Below are positions 45,901 through 56,195 of a DNA stretch of 64,000 nucleotides, piece by piece. The notes under the pieces are model-generated. The model did no database searches. It was not told where the DNA came from and saw only the letters and a program-made list of their open reading frames with translations. The translations under genes and the position numbers were made by a program. Position 1 is the first letter of the stretch; every line of letters starts with the position of its first letter. Origin of the DNA: Alnus glutinosa (lineage: Eukaryota; Streptophyta; Magnoliopsida; Fagales; Betulaceae); the NCBI RefSeq assembly GCF_958979055.1, contig NC_084894.1, forward strand, positions 11,482,468 through 11,546,467. The letters run 5' to 3'.

Positions 45901-48900
45901 CATCCTCCCTCCGAGGATTAATGTTGCTATTGTGATCTTCTTCCTCACGCTCATCCCTGTTCATCTCGGGATTGGGCTGTCTCGTCCTCATGCGTAACAA
46001 TTCTGCATTTAAGTCTTCAATCTGGGCTTCCAACGCTGCTATGCGATCTTGATCTCCACCCCCCGGGGGAGGGTTCGGTGGAGGCTGCAAATTATTCTGA
46101 ATAGCCGGTTCCTGTGGGGCCACGGGCTGTCGATTGGTCTGGCTTCCGGAACGTGTGTTCATCACCATGCTGGATCTTTTTTTTTTTTATGAGGAACGAA
46201 TAATCATTTCCCACAGACGGCGCCAAACTGTTGGTACAGTTTCCGGTATGATGTGAATCTGCACGTTCTTTTGATGTTCTTCACGCTTCTCAATAACTCT
46301 GCAAAACAACAAAACCTAGGGACCCTTCCGGGGGTCCCGCTCCGATGCCTAAGTTAGCTTCTGTGGGGAAATAATACTTTGTGCATAAAATTGAGTCTTA
46401 GTTTATACCTGGGGTATGGGCCTATTTATAGGCATAGAGGTGGAGTCAAACCTGGATTAGGACTCCTGCTCCTTGTTGATCTAGAACTGATGTCCGAGTT
46501 CTAATTGGACTTCAATCCTTTACTAGACTTCTAGTTGGATATCTTCTTAGACTTCTGATCTGACATCTTCTTAGACTTCTGATCTGATATCTTCTTAGAC
46601 CTCTGATATGATCATTATTCTTATCTTATCATTATTCTTATCTGTTTGGACCTATTTGACTTTTGAATCTTCTCTTTGGATCGGGTTGAGTGGGATTTAT
46701 CCCCAACAAGTTCATTCACCAAAAAGATGGGTGATGAATTTTCACGATGATGGTGATAGGGGAGCGTTTGAATCAAAACCGTCCAATGTCCATCTTCAGA
46801 GATCGTTCAGTACGTTGTCTTTTGTGCTATTTGTATTTGCGTGTAGGTTTTGAGTCGTATTGAGGCATGAGTATAAAAATATATATAGGTCAAACTGTAA
46901 CCTAACTCATTTAATCAAACAAGTCAGATCTCTCAACCTAACCAGCTAATTTCGTGTTGGGTTCCCGGATTATATCAAAAATTGTCGACCCTTATATCGT
47001 ATGTCGAGTTTGGGTTGTGCCAAGGCATAGGTATAAGACTATATAGGTTAACCCTAACCCGACTTATTTAATTAAATAGGTTAGATCTATCAACCCTAAC
47101 TCATTAATTTTGTGTTAGGTTGGTGTGAGTTTGCAAAGTCTTATAAAAAATCGTCAGCCCTATGCTCCCGGCCTTTAGCCCTCTACATTGCCGTTGGGTA
47201 TCAGGAATCATTGTGACAGGCAAAATAGGTCAAGATGTAAAGTGTCGACTGTCCATTAGTGGCAGGGCACAGTCGAGTAGTGCTCAGCTGGGGCTCCAAA
47301 TTGAGCAAACTTTTCTCTTGTTCAGATTCAGGGGTTCAATTGGAGTGCATTGATGATTTGAGTTGTGCAGGTTAATAATGCTGGAGCTAGTGGGCTCATA
47401 GTTGATGAGGAAGGCCTAAGGGCCTTAAACATAGATCCCACATCCTGGGTAAGTTCATAGAAATTAATGCAGTAAATTGTTGATGCCTTTGTAATTCAGA
47501 CAGGCACCCAATAACTATCTGCTTGACGCAGCTCTCAGGCGAGGCTTTCAGTTTGGTTCAAGGAGTGATTAAACAAACTTATGAGAAGGCAGAAGAATGC
47601 TTGAATACTAATTACTATGGTGTGAAAAAAGTCACAGAGGCTCTCCTCCCACTATTGCAGCTTTCCCCTGCAGGAGCAAGGATAGTGAATGTGTCCTCTC
47701 TCAGAAGTGAGCTCAAGGTAAAAGCCACTCTTCCTCTACCCACTTATTATTTGTTACTTGCATACGTAACGTGGGATGAAAAACTCATAACTCAACCCAC
47801 GTATTATTCTCCACCTCTTGAAATTGCCCTTGTCCTAAGGGTAAAATTGAAAACTTAAGTGAAATTCTTCAAGCATCTCCTAGATAGCTTCATTTTGTTG
47901 TGCAGGTTTCTGGATGAGTGATAACTCAACTAGTGATGTAATTAAATCTATTCCTACTGACACTCTTGACACTGAGAGTCATACCCACACAACAATAGTA
48001 AAACAATAAAACACTAATAAAATGATTAACCTAACATAATTATCTTCCTAACAGACCCACTACCTAACAATGACTACACGTAACATTATTTATCCCTCGA
48101 CAAATTGTCAGATGCTTCCTTGCATATACCCATCTGGCCATCTATGGCTTTGCGACCATCAAAAAAGAGAATAAATTCATAATAAAAAGAACTGACTCAC
48201 CCACCCACGCCCAACAGACATCAATAAGAGTAATATATACTCCTTTTGGACTCTTCCCTAGTAGTGGATATAGGTGTCTAACACCAGACCACTCGAAAAT
48301 TCTTTATCTCTATTTTCTCTTATTATGTTATTGTCTTTTTTTTTTTTCCATTTCATTACGAGTTTCTTCAGGAAGTTCATCGGTTATACTGTTCTAGCAT
48401 GAGCATACTATTATATGAATGAGCCCCAAAATGCCGGCCTATACTTCAATTTACCTCAGGCATACATATAGGAGGAAGTCGTTTTAATTCATTCAAGTTA
48501 GAGGATTAAAGAATTTGATAGCAACAAGGCATGTGGCATGTAATCCTTGGCTCTATAGAAGCAAGTATTTTAGAAATGATTGCTTGAACACAGATTTCAT
48601 TGATTTACAGTGAATTTATACAAGTTGTTTGTGGTTACTAAATGGGAATATGTCACATATATAAGATTGTCTAACAGAAGCATCTCTTTATGCAGAGGAT
48701 TCCAAGTGAGCAAATAAGAAAAGAACTAGGTGACATAGAGACTCTAACAGAAGAGAAAGTGGATGCGGTTCTAAGAAGATTTTTGCATGACTTGAAAGAA
48801 AATGCTCTTGAAATCAATGGATGGACGTTGATGCTGCCTGCTTATAGCATCTCCAAGCAGACCCTCAATGCCTACACTAGAATTCTTGCCAAAAAGTACC

Positions 48901-49073
48901 CTAACATGTGCATCAACTGCGTTCATCCTGGCTATGTCAAGACGGATCTGAACTGGAACACAGGAACAATGACTTTAGAAGAGGGGGCTAGAGGCTCAGT
49001 CATGCTCTCTCTTTTACCTGATGGAGGCCCTACAGGACACTACTTTGATCGTACTCAAGTGGCCGAGTTTTGA
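42474..49073 (+). CDS. Short-chain dehydrogenase/reductase (menthone/carbonyl reductase-like)
   Basis: Five exons join in frame: 42474-42505, 42597-42840, 47371-47448, 47532-47717 and 48696-49073, all GT-AG, giving 305 residues. The NADP(H) motif TGANRGIG lies near residue 17, VNNAG begins exon 3, IVNVSS supplies the catalytic Ser, and YSISK (exon 5) the Tyr and Lys. The insertion between NNAG and the active site and the ending HPGYVKTDLNWNTG...LLPDGGPTGHYF place it with plant monomeric reductases related to menthone:neomenthol reductase, salutaridine reductase and SDR1. The substrate cannot be told from sequence. Intron 2 is 4.5 kb because of a gag-only LTR element (43022-46708) on the opposite strand. 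The first ATG after the purine-rich leader was taken as start. All core residues are intact. Confidence 0.93.
43022..43501 (-). repeat. 3' LTR of the TR-GAG element
   Basis: 480 bp, TGTTGG...CCAACA. On the minus strand a promoter-like CCTATAAATAGGCC is present. It is next to the polypurine tract, hence the 3' LTR. Confidence 0.93.
43727..44468. repeat. 65-bp tandem repeat inside the TR-GAG element
   Basis: About eleven units contain CTCGGCTAGGACTGATCCGA twice each in slightly different form, with period 65 over 43976-44171 and beyond. Because 65 is not a multiple of three, frames through it change; open frames here are by-products. The array lies between gag and the 3' LTR. Confidence 0.9.
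44681..46168 (-). CDS. Retrotransposon Gag polyprotein (Ty3/gypsy)
   Basis: The intact 495-residue protein starts MVMNTRSG. Residues about 40-60 form a coiled coil (DRIAALEAQIEDLNAELLRM). The retrotransposon gag core follows (about 150-320), with DPLDHLENFKAHLDLHG, FPLTLSGNARDWFRKLP and FMARFNREK. A zinc-knuckle-like CDFHKQAGHYTEGC lies near residue 390. The tail is rich in Arg, Pro, Asp and Gln, likely RNA-binding. Gag forms the particle that packages element RNA. No protease or pol frame follows. The start lies about 60 bases downstream of the primer-binding site. Confidence 0.92.
   Translation of the reverse strand: MVMNTRSGSQTNRQPVAPQEPAIQNNLQPPPNPPPGGGDQDRIAALEAQIEDLNAELLRMRTRQPNPEMNRDEREEEDHNSNINPRREDDRQGNLSRIIAELERRCTDMEMERKDKGRSVMVDKLLMGTDSPFTRRVADYQLPDKFKVPQILSYAGDRDPLDHLENFKAHLDLHGTPDEVACRAFPLTLSGNARDWFRKLPPNSVDQFKELSKIFLTEFLAFRTRKKPSGYLLSLHQQGNESLKEFMARFNREKATVEDPTEDMIFAAIYQGISPEEPLMKKLIRKQPSTLQGLMDKVEEFINQEETLKSMASSRLPRETAPEKKRKELKKADWEEQRQVKKFKDYNFTPLNAEISEVLMEIKRDPAFREPQKIPGDPPYKNAGKYCDFHKQAGHYTEGCVTLRLLIEEFIKNGKLVRFLGERRNHPGNNRPRNHQDYQPRDQQPRDYYPRDRPQLDERPQENAPRDDIERREDRRSRSPQHREPRQQQYLPVIP
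46229..46708 (-). repeat. 5' LTR of the TR-GAG element
   Basis: 480 bp, nearly identical to 43022-43501. It borders the TGGCGCC primer-binding site at 46220-46226, hence the 5' LTR for minus-strand transcription. Confidence 0.93.
46848..47160. repeat. Two-copy ~150-bp tandem duplication in SDR intron 2
   Basis: The order GTATAA...ATATAGGT, ACCTAACTC/ACCCGACTT, TTAATCAAACAAGT/TTAATTAAATAGGT, CTCAACCTAACC/ATCAACCCTAAC and TTGTGTTAGGTT is seen twice, at about 46855 and 47005. It is diverged and looks like part of an old element. Confidence 0.45.
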
Positions 49074-49327
49074 TTTCGCCAGTTCATCCTACAGAAAGCT
49101 ACTGCTATTTACTTCTGTTTCTGTCAACAAACTCTGGAAGACAAAAATAAATTTAGAGGCGCCTTGTGGTTTGCATGTTTATAGAATCTATCCCTGTTAT
49201 TTGAATTTTATAGAATGGATTCTTGTGCTTAATTTGTTTCTATATAAAAATGGTCATTCCGTTTGCATTTGTAATATGAGCAATGCTACTCTTCATACCT
49301 ATTTATCACATGGGCTGATATGTCGTG

Positions 49328-49580
49328 CACTACAAAAAAGCAAAAAAAAAAAAAAAAAAAAGAGCCTCTATTTTGCATTGCTTTTGTTTTAGCGTCGTTT
49401 TAGAAAAACGGCCCTAAAATCATCATTTAGGTTGTTTCTATGGTAACAGCATTAGTTTAGAACTATTTCTCGTTGTTAATGTAAAAGGTTGTTAAATTAC
49501 CATCACTTATATAGTAAATACGCTAATTTATCAATTTTTTTGGTGTTTGATTTAAAACTAAAATAAATATTCTTAATAAC
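49328..49580. mobile_element. Possible CACTA terminus downstream of SDR
   Basis: CACTACAAAAAAGC at 49328 resembles a CACTA end, followed by an A run and TAGCGTCGTTTTAGAAAAACGGCC. No other terminus is found. Weak. Confidence 0.3.
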
Positions 49581-50769
49581 TAAGGTTGTACAAATGGGCA
49601 GTTATAACCGTCCAATAAACGCTAACCGCTAACCATTTTTTAATACGATTATTAATAATCGCTAACTGTCTAGGTGGAGGCGGAGGCGGAGGCGGAGGCG
49701 GTTAGTAACCACTAACTGCTCAACTCTTTTATATATATATATAACTATCTGCAGTGCACGACGAGTATTTGGTATTTTTAATACCAAAACGACACTGTTT
49801 TATTACATGAAAATGGATAAACTTTAAAAAAAAAAAAAAAAAAATTGATCTCTCATCCTCTCTTTTGAAATATGTTGCCTACGCCGTTTTCTTTGTCTCT
49901 CAGCTTCTCCTCTCGTGACCTTGTTTCTCTCTCAATCTCTCAAGTCTCAACGCACAGCCTTTGAGTGGAGACTAATACACCTCTGTAGCGACTAGCCGTG
50001 TAAGTATCTCGTCTCTCTTGTCTCTGTTTAGTGTATCAGTCTCTCTTTCTCTTATCCCTCTCTCAGTCTCTCGTCTATTTATTGTCTCAGACTTCCAACT
50101 TTAACCTACAACCTATTAGAGAATATATTGATACCGTATATTACGGTACTCTCCATATATTGGAGAATTTGATTTAATCCTCATTAATTGTAATTGATTA
50201 TAATCAAATCAGATTTGAATACATTCAATTCTAATTTGATTATATTCTCTCTACATACCATTTTGTATTCTCTCCATATCCTTATAAATAGGGATCATTT
50301 GTATTGTAAATAATCAAGCAATAAGAGCAACAATGTAGCCCTTTGGGCTTTACTCTATGGACGTAGGTCATAGACCGAACCACGTAAAATCTATTTGTCT
50401 CTATTTCTTATTATTCCGTTTTATTTTCTTTTAGTTTTATGTTTTCTTTCATGGTATCAGAGCTATAGGCTAACGCCAATGTTCGATCCAATGGTCCTGT
50501 GATTTATTTCTCTTGTTTTTCATTTTCTTGTATTTTAGTTTTCTTATAGTCAATGCTTTGCAAATGTTATCCCGATAGATATTGCAGTGCATTTGACGAA
50601 AAGAAAAAAAAAAAAAAATTGTATTCCGTTATGGGGAGATTTCTTATTGTTCCTGAGAAAAAAAAAAAAAAAAAAAAAAAGAAGAAATTCCGTACTGTTC
50701 CTGAGAAAAGAAAAGAAAAGAAAAAAAAAATTGTATTTCGTTATGGGCAGATTTCTTATTGTTCTTGAG

Positions 50770-50824
<55 letters not shown>

Positions 50825-53000
50825 AATTTCATTATGAGGAGATTTCGTACTGTTCCTGAGAAAAGGAAAAAAAAAAAAAAATGCATTTTGGTTTAAGGGA
50901 GATTACTGTTCTTGAGAAAAGAAAAAGAATAAGAAAAAAAAATCTTTCCGTGTGTTTTCACGGTGGATGTTTGTAGATTGACTCTTTGTCGATCCTAGTT
51001 GGTGTCACCGGCAAGTTCTCATCTGCTTCGGCAATTTCAGATCGTTTGAGGCAGGGTCTGGTTGTTTTAGGTGGTTCAGTTGTGTTCACTGGCAACGTTT
51101 GGCCATTAATGGTGTTTTCATGGTTGTTAGCGGCTTTTGTGTTATTTTGATATTTTCCGCCAACTTTTGAGTTGTCCGGCGATGTTCCAGGTGATATGTG
51201 GTGTTCTCCAGCGAGATTAAGTCCTGCCGACAAGTTTTTGGCAGGTCTCAGGCGAGTTGTTGGAGACGGAGGTCTCCGTTTGGTTACAGGTATATCGTTT
51301 GGTTTTTCAAACCGTTCAGTTCAGTGTTTTCTTGGTCAAAAAAAAAAAAAAAAAGAAAAAAGAAAAAAAAAAGAAAAAAAAAAAAAAAAAGGGAAACGTG
51401 TAGATAAAATGAGAAAGGCTTGGTTATTTATGTGCATGACTTGAATCAAATGAGTGTAGCGTCGTGCAGATGCAACGAAGGAAGAAAAAAAAAAAAATCA
51501 TTAAAAAGAGGCCAAGTTACCCATATTATTTTGGCCCTTTGTTGGCTCCTTATTTTGGTCATTGACCCATATTTTGGCATGTGGTATTGTTTCAAATCCA
51601 TATCTATTTTAGCCCATAGTTGACCACATATATTTTTGGCTCCTGTGGTATTGTTTCAAACCCAAGCCCATATCAGCTCATTGTTGGCTTTTATATTTGG
51701 CTCATAGTTAGCCCATTATTTATATTTTGGCATTTGTGGTCTTATTTTAAGCCCATGCGCATTTAGCCCCCAATTGGCTCGAAGAAGAAGGAGGAAGACG
51801 AAGAAGCAGAAGAAGGAAGACGAAGAAGAAGAAGAAGAAATATATTCTCTAAACTGGGTTATATACGACCCAACATAAAATAAAAAATAATAAATAATAA
51901 ATAAATAAAAAACCCTCAAGATTTCAGAATCTTCCACCTTAAGTTTGCAGGGGGATATTAGAGAATATATTGATACCGTATATTACGGTACTCCACATAT
52001 ATTGGAGGATTTGATTTAATCATCATTAATTGTAATTGATTATAATCAAATCAGATTTGAATGCATTCAATTCTGATTTGATTATATTCTCTCTACATAC
52101 CATTTTGTATTCTCTCCATATCCCTATAAATAGGGATCATTTGTATTGTAAATAATCAAGCAATAAGAGCAACAATGTAGCCCTTTGGGCTTTACTCAGT
52201 GGATGTAGGTCGTAGACCGAACCACGTAAAATCCATTTGTCTCTATTTCTTATTATTCTGCTTTATTTTCTTTTAGTTTTATTTTTTATGTTTTCTTTCA
52301 CAACCTTTAGCAATCTCTAGTTTGTTGGACCTTTTGGGAGGGCTTTTCTGTCCGTGAGTGGTGCGACTAGGAGCAGGGTGGTTGGGCCACCATCGTGGTG
52401 ATGTGGACCTCAGCCCAACTCCCGCGAGCTCTGTACCGGTTGGTTCTCTGAGCTTCCTCTATTTCCAAGCAAAGTGAAAAACGTTTTGGTAGATAATGAT
52501 TTCAATTGTATCGTGGTTTTAAGGGTTTGAATTTTGATGGGCGATTGTGTTTGGGTCTTGAATGATGGTGCTGAGTTGGGTGTTTTGGATTGATTTTATG
52601 GTGTTGGGCCGAATGGTTTATTTTTGGTTGATTGTGGATTTGTGGTTCGTAGTTTTTCATGCTGTTTCATATGGACGCATGATATGAAGAACTTTCATAG
52701 CTTGAAGTTTAAAAATGGGTTACTGATAGCAAACTTCAGACCAAAAAAAAAAAAAAAAAAAGATTTGGATTTTTATCTGAAAAACCGGCCCAAAAAGTTA
52801 AAATATATATATATATATATATATATATTTTTGGAAAGAATTAAAACCAACCCAAAAACCGATCCAAAACTGACCCAAAACCCACACAAAAAACGGTTTT
52901 CAAACTGCCGGTTATAGGTTTAATAACCACTAACTGCTAACTGGTTTCAATTAGTTGTTTTAGCCAATAACCGCTAACCGCAACCACTTATACAACCCTA
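49581..53000. mobile_element. hAT-like element with a nested LTR retrotransposon
   Basis: The ends TAAGGTTGTACAAATGGGCAG and CCGCAACCACTTATACAACCCTA are imperfectly inverted. Subterminal regions repeat AACCGCTAACCG and AACTGCTAACTG. The left interior has a (GGAGGC)n run and CTCT-rich leader-like DNA; no transposase is readable. The 2.2 kb LTR element at 50114-52300 sits inside. A target duplication for the outer element is not clear. Confidence 0.5.
50114..52300 (+). mobile_element. Non-autonomous LTR retrotransposon
   Basis: The LTRs at 50114-50451 and 51956-52300 are near-identical apart from a few substitutions and a short T-rich indel. They share ATTGATACCGTATATTACGG and the promoter-like CTATAAATAGGGATC. 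The exact 5-bp duplication CAACC lies at 50109-50113 and 52301-52305. TGGTATCAGAGCT, an initiator Met-tRNA primer-binding site, follows the first LTR directly, and GCAGGGGGA precedes the second. The 1.5 kb interior is full of A runs and has no gag or pol, only spurious lysine-rich frames. The LTR begins TA rather than TG. Confidence 0.9.
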
Positions 53001-53112
53001 ATCAGCATGATATGTATTATGTTTAGTTTTGATGGGGATGATCTGTGCTTCAAGTGGGTTCTCTTCGTAGATACCAAAGTGCCATTACAAGCTATTATAC
53101 TGACTATACTAA

Positions 53113-53370
53113 GGTTACGTTTGGTACGCGAAATGACTATTCTATTAAAAAAATGAATAATTTTTTTTATTGAAAATGAAAGAAAGTAAAATGACCAAGT
53201 CTTGAAATAGTCATTTTTCCATGAGCAATGGAAATAGCTATTCCACGTGTTAGATGTTTATTATATAATACTCTTAACACCAAGGCTAATTTATTCCATA
53301 TTCTTCCATTTATAATAAAAGCCATTTCCTTTTTCAAATGGAGTAACCATTCCGTATAACAAACATAACC
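53113..53370. mobile_element. 258-bp Harbinger-like MITE, TAA duplication
   Basis: GGTTACGTTTGGTACGCGAA on the left pairs with CGTATAACAAACATAACC on the right, and TAA flanks both ends (53110-53112 and 53371-53373). It lies about 175 bases past the homoserine dehydrogenase stop codon, so it may fall in that gene's 3' region. Confidence 0.75.
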
Positions 53371-53545
53371 TAAGTAAAATTTGTCTACACCAAATTTTAG
53401 TTGATACACAAAAACTCTTCTGCATGCACACATTTCAGTCGTATTGACCAAACAGCAAGTAGCATCTTTCCAGGGCAAAACTATCTCAAGACCATTTTCC
53501 CTGAAAATTGGCCTCTCTTTCTTGCAACAGCTTGTAACACACTCA

Positions 53546-56136
53546 TCATCTTTGTTCTTGATTTTCTTCAAGGTTAGTTACAGAAAATTTACTTTCAGGA
53601 AATAAATCCTGGATATCAACAATATCAGCAAGGACTCCAGCTGCTGTAGTATCGTTGCCAGCACCAGCACCTTGAATAACCAGTGGCTGCTCCTTATAAC
53701 ATCGGCTGTATATCTCCAACTGCATTTGCATCAAATGAAAAATAGTTCACTTTCATATTTTATTGTTTAACACGAATAACCGCTAACAGGGACCATAAAA
53801 AGCTAAAAAAGAACTTCAGAATGTAGTGAATAAAATGAGCTCTTTCAACGAGAAAATCCTGGATGTAGATGTAAATATCTTCTGATATGTGATAATGTAT
53901 TTTCAGAATTATTATTACAGTTGCATTCTAAATGAAATATGAAAAACAACTTCCCCAGGAAACTTATGGTTGTAGAAGAAGAAAAAAAATAAATAGAAAC
54001 ACTGAAAGAAGGATACAGAAAAATAAATAAAAGGAAAGTCTCCATTATGCTTTATTGTTCTCAAAGGAATTTTTATTTTTTATCAAAGGAATAATTGGTG
54101 TTTTTCTACAGAGTCATACATTAAAACATGCCCTACAACCATATCCTAGAATGTTCCATCACCTAAAAACAATTTACAGAAGTCCCACTACATTATCCTA
54201 GCAAGATAGCCCCTAATTCTTCCTTTCCATCTACCTTTAGCATCTAGAAAAATATTCTTTTCGAAAACAGCTCTCTAAAAAATACCTAAGATGTCCTTCA
54301 GTCTCTTTCTTCAAGGCTTTAAGCTGCTTAAGTAATTCTACACTAGTAGCACACGGTTTTACTTTCTCCATCATATTGAAAGGACTTCCATCAAGTTGTT
54401 ACCTAGAGCCATCCTCTCTCCTAAGGATTTAGACATGCTAAATAATTGACCCGTTGGGTCTTTCACTACATCAGAGGAAGATCAGAAGATCCATCAAGGC
54501 ATTCACATACACGAAAAAAGAGAAAAACTTCATTCATGAACCCGTCATCCACCCCAGTATCTCATTTAAAACTCTGCCAAACAAGTTCTTCGTAAATGGG
54601 TTACATTGTCCAAGTTTCGGTTAGCGAGTTCCTAGGCCATAAGTTCTTTAAAGTTTTTGCCTCCTATTGCATAATGAAATTTACCTGCATAAGCTCACCA
54701 GTAAAAGATAAAACTACGGGAGGAAAAATAAGAAGACTTACCACATTGTCACTTCCTCTAAGCCTTCCCAACGGAGAATCCTTAGGAAGCTCTTGAATGC
54801 CAACTTCACACCTACCAAAACAAAAGTTACTAAATATAAAAAGGGAGTCATCACAAAATTTGAGCCAATGCAAATAGATTCCCATAAATTTGATTGCAAT
54901 GCCATGCACAGGCAAGAAGACATGCATGCACTTACAAACCACTTGCATAAACATAAAAGGGAGCTGATCTTAGTTGATAAGGCTCAGTATTTGAAAAAGG
55001 GTCATTGGCAACTATTTTTAGTCATGGTTCATAATGCACATATGTGGTTATATATATATATATATATTCGATGACAAGGAACCCGTCCAAGACAGGGCCA
55101 CTTCGTGTACTCACCCCTGTTAAGTAAACCTCGGACCCATGTAAAGCCCCCCCTCTACATAGATCGGTTAATACTTCGGCTTCGCTGATGGACTGGCCCC
55201 AATGAATTGTTTGCATCCAAGGGGATTCGAACCTTAGACCTCATGGGACTACAACAAAGGCTATATCACTCTTTGTTACATCGTTATACTGTCAACATGT
55301 AAGTTAATCAAACAAGCATTCCTGATTTACAAATCAAGAAGAAAGACACCTTTTACAACAAAAGCTTAAGAGCATATTCATCAATTCTTCTACTTTTAGA
55401 GAGAGAGAGAGAGAGAACCTAAAATAACTAATAACCCTCAAAATTTAGGTCAATTGCAATGAACCCGTGCTCTTTATCAAATTTTCAAGTACATGCTATT
55501 ATTAAAAAAAAAAAAAACAAAAAAGAAAAAAAAAAAAGAAGAAAGAAAGGGTCAAGGAAATTGCTTCTGTATCTTGCTTACCAACAGACCCGAAAAATGG
55601 TTCTTTTATGTTGCTAATTCTATAACCAGACCACCGAAATCCCACCAATACCATCAAATCTGACAAATTACCAAAACAAGACCAGGGCCACCACTCTCCC
55701 AACCTCAGCCACACCTTCCTCCCTCATTGCTATGCAGAACTATAACTCCATGGATCCCATTAAGGCTTGCAGTGAAAACCCTCACACCCAAAACACTTGG
55801 ACCTGAGATCTGAAACCCACACTTGATGTCTGATTTCTCTGGTCAGCACTTGAAGGAGGTGCTAAGGCAGAGTTTGGATGCGAAGATCGTCAAAGTATGG
55901 ACCAGGTCTGGGGGAATGGACATGACAGGGATTTGAGGGTTTGGCAGCCGTGGAACACAAAGATGCAGGGGATTTGAGGTCTTTTTATGACATTGAAACA
56001 GCCATTTGAAACAATTTTTGACTTGGAATTGATTGAGTGTTGTTATAAGGTTTGAATGGGAAGAAAATAGAGAAAGAGGGGGCTTACACTCATACGTAGC
56101 CTCTCTCACCTCTTAATACACATACACACAAACACA

Positions 56137-56195
<59 letters not shown>

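Larger units (their letters stand above)
43022..46708 (-). mobile_element. Young gag-only LTR retrotransposon (TR-GAG type)
   Basis: Two 480-bp LTRs (43022-43501 and 46229-46708) start TGTTGG, end CCAACA and differ at one base by eye (43170 region, G versus A). On the minus strand the 5' LTR is followed by TGGCGCCGTCTGTGGG, a primer-binding site close to the 3' end of Asp-tRNA. A GGGGGG polypurine tract precedes the left LTR. Flanks are AATTC and AGTTC, a 5-bp duplication with one difference. The interior (2.7 kb) encodes one intact gag but no protease, reverse transcriptase or integrase, so mobility would depend on another gypsy element. Confidence 0.93.

Noticed and set aside
50553..50886. 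Lysine-rich and phenylalanine-rich frames
   Set aside because: Simple translation of long A and T runs in a non-coding LTR element.
53167..53571. 134-residue minus frame near the homoserine dehydrogenase end
   Set aside because: Mostly the Harbinger-like MITE and 3' flank, in a different frame from the enzyme.
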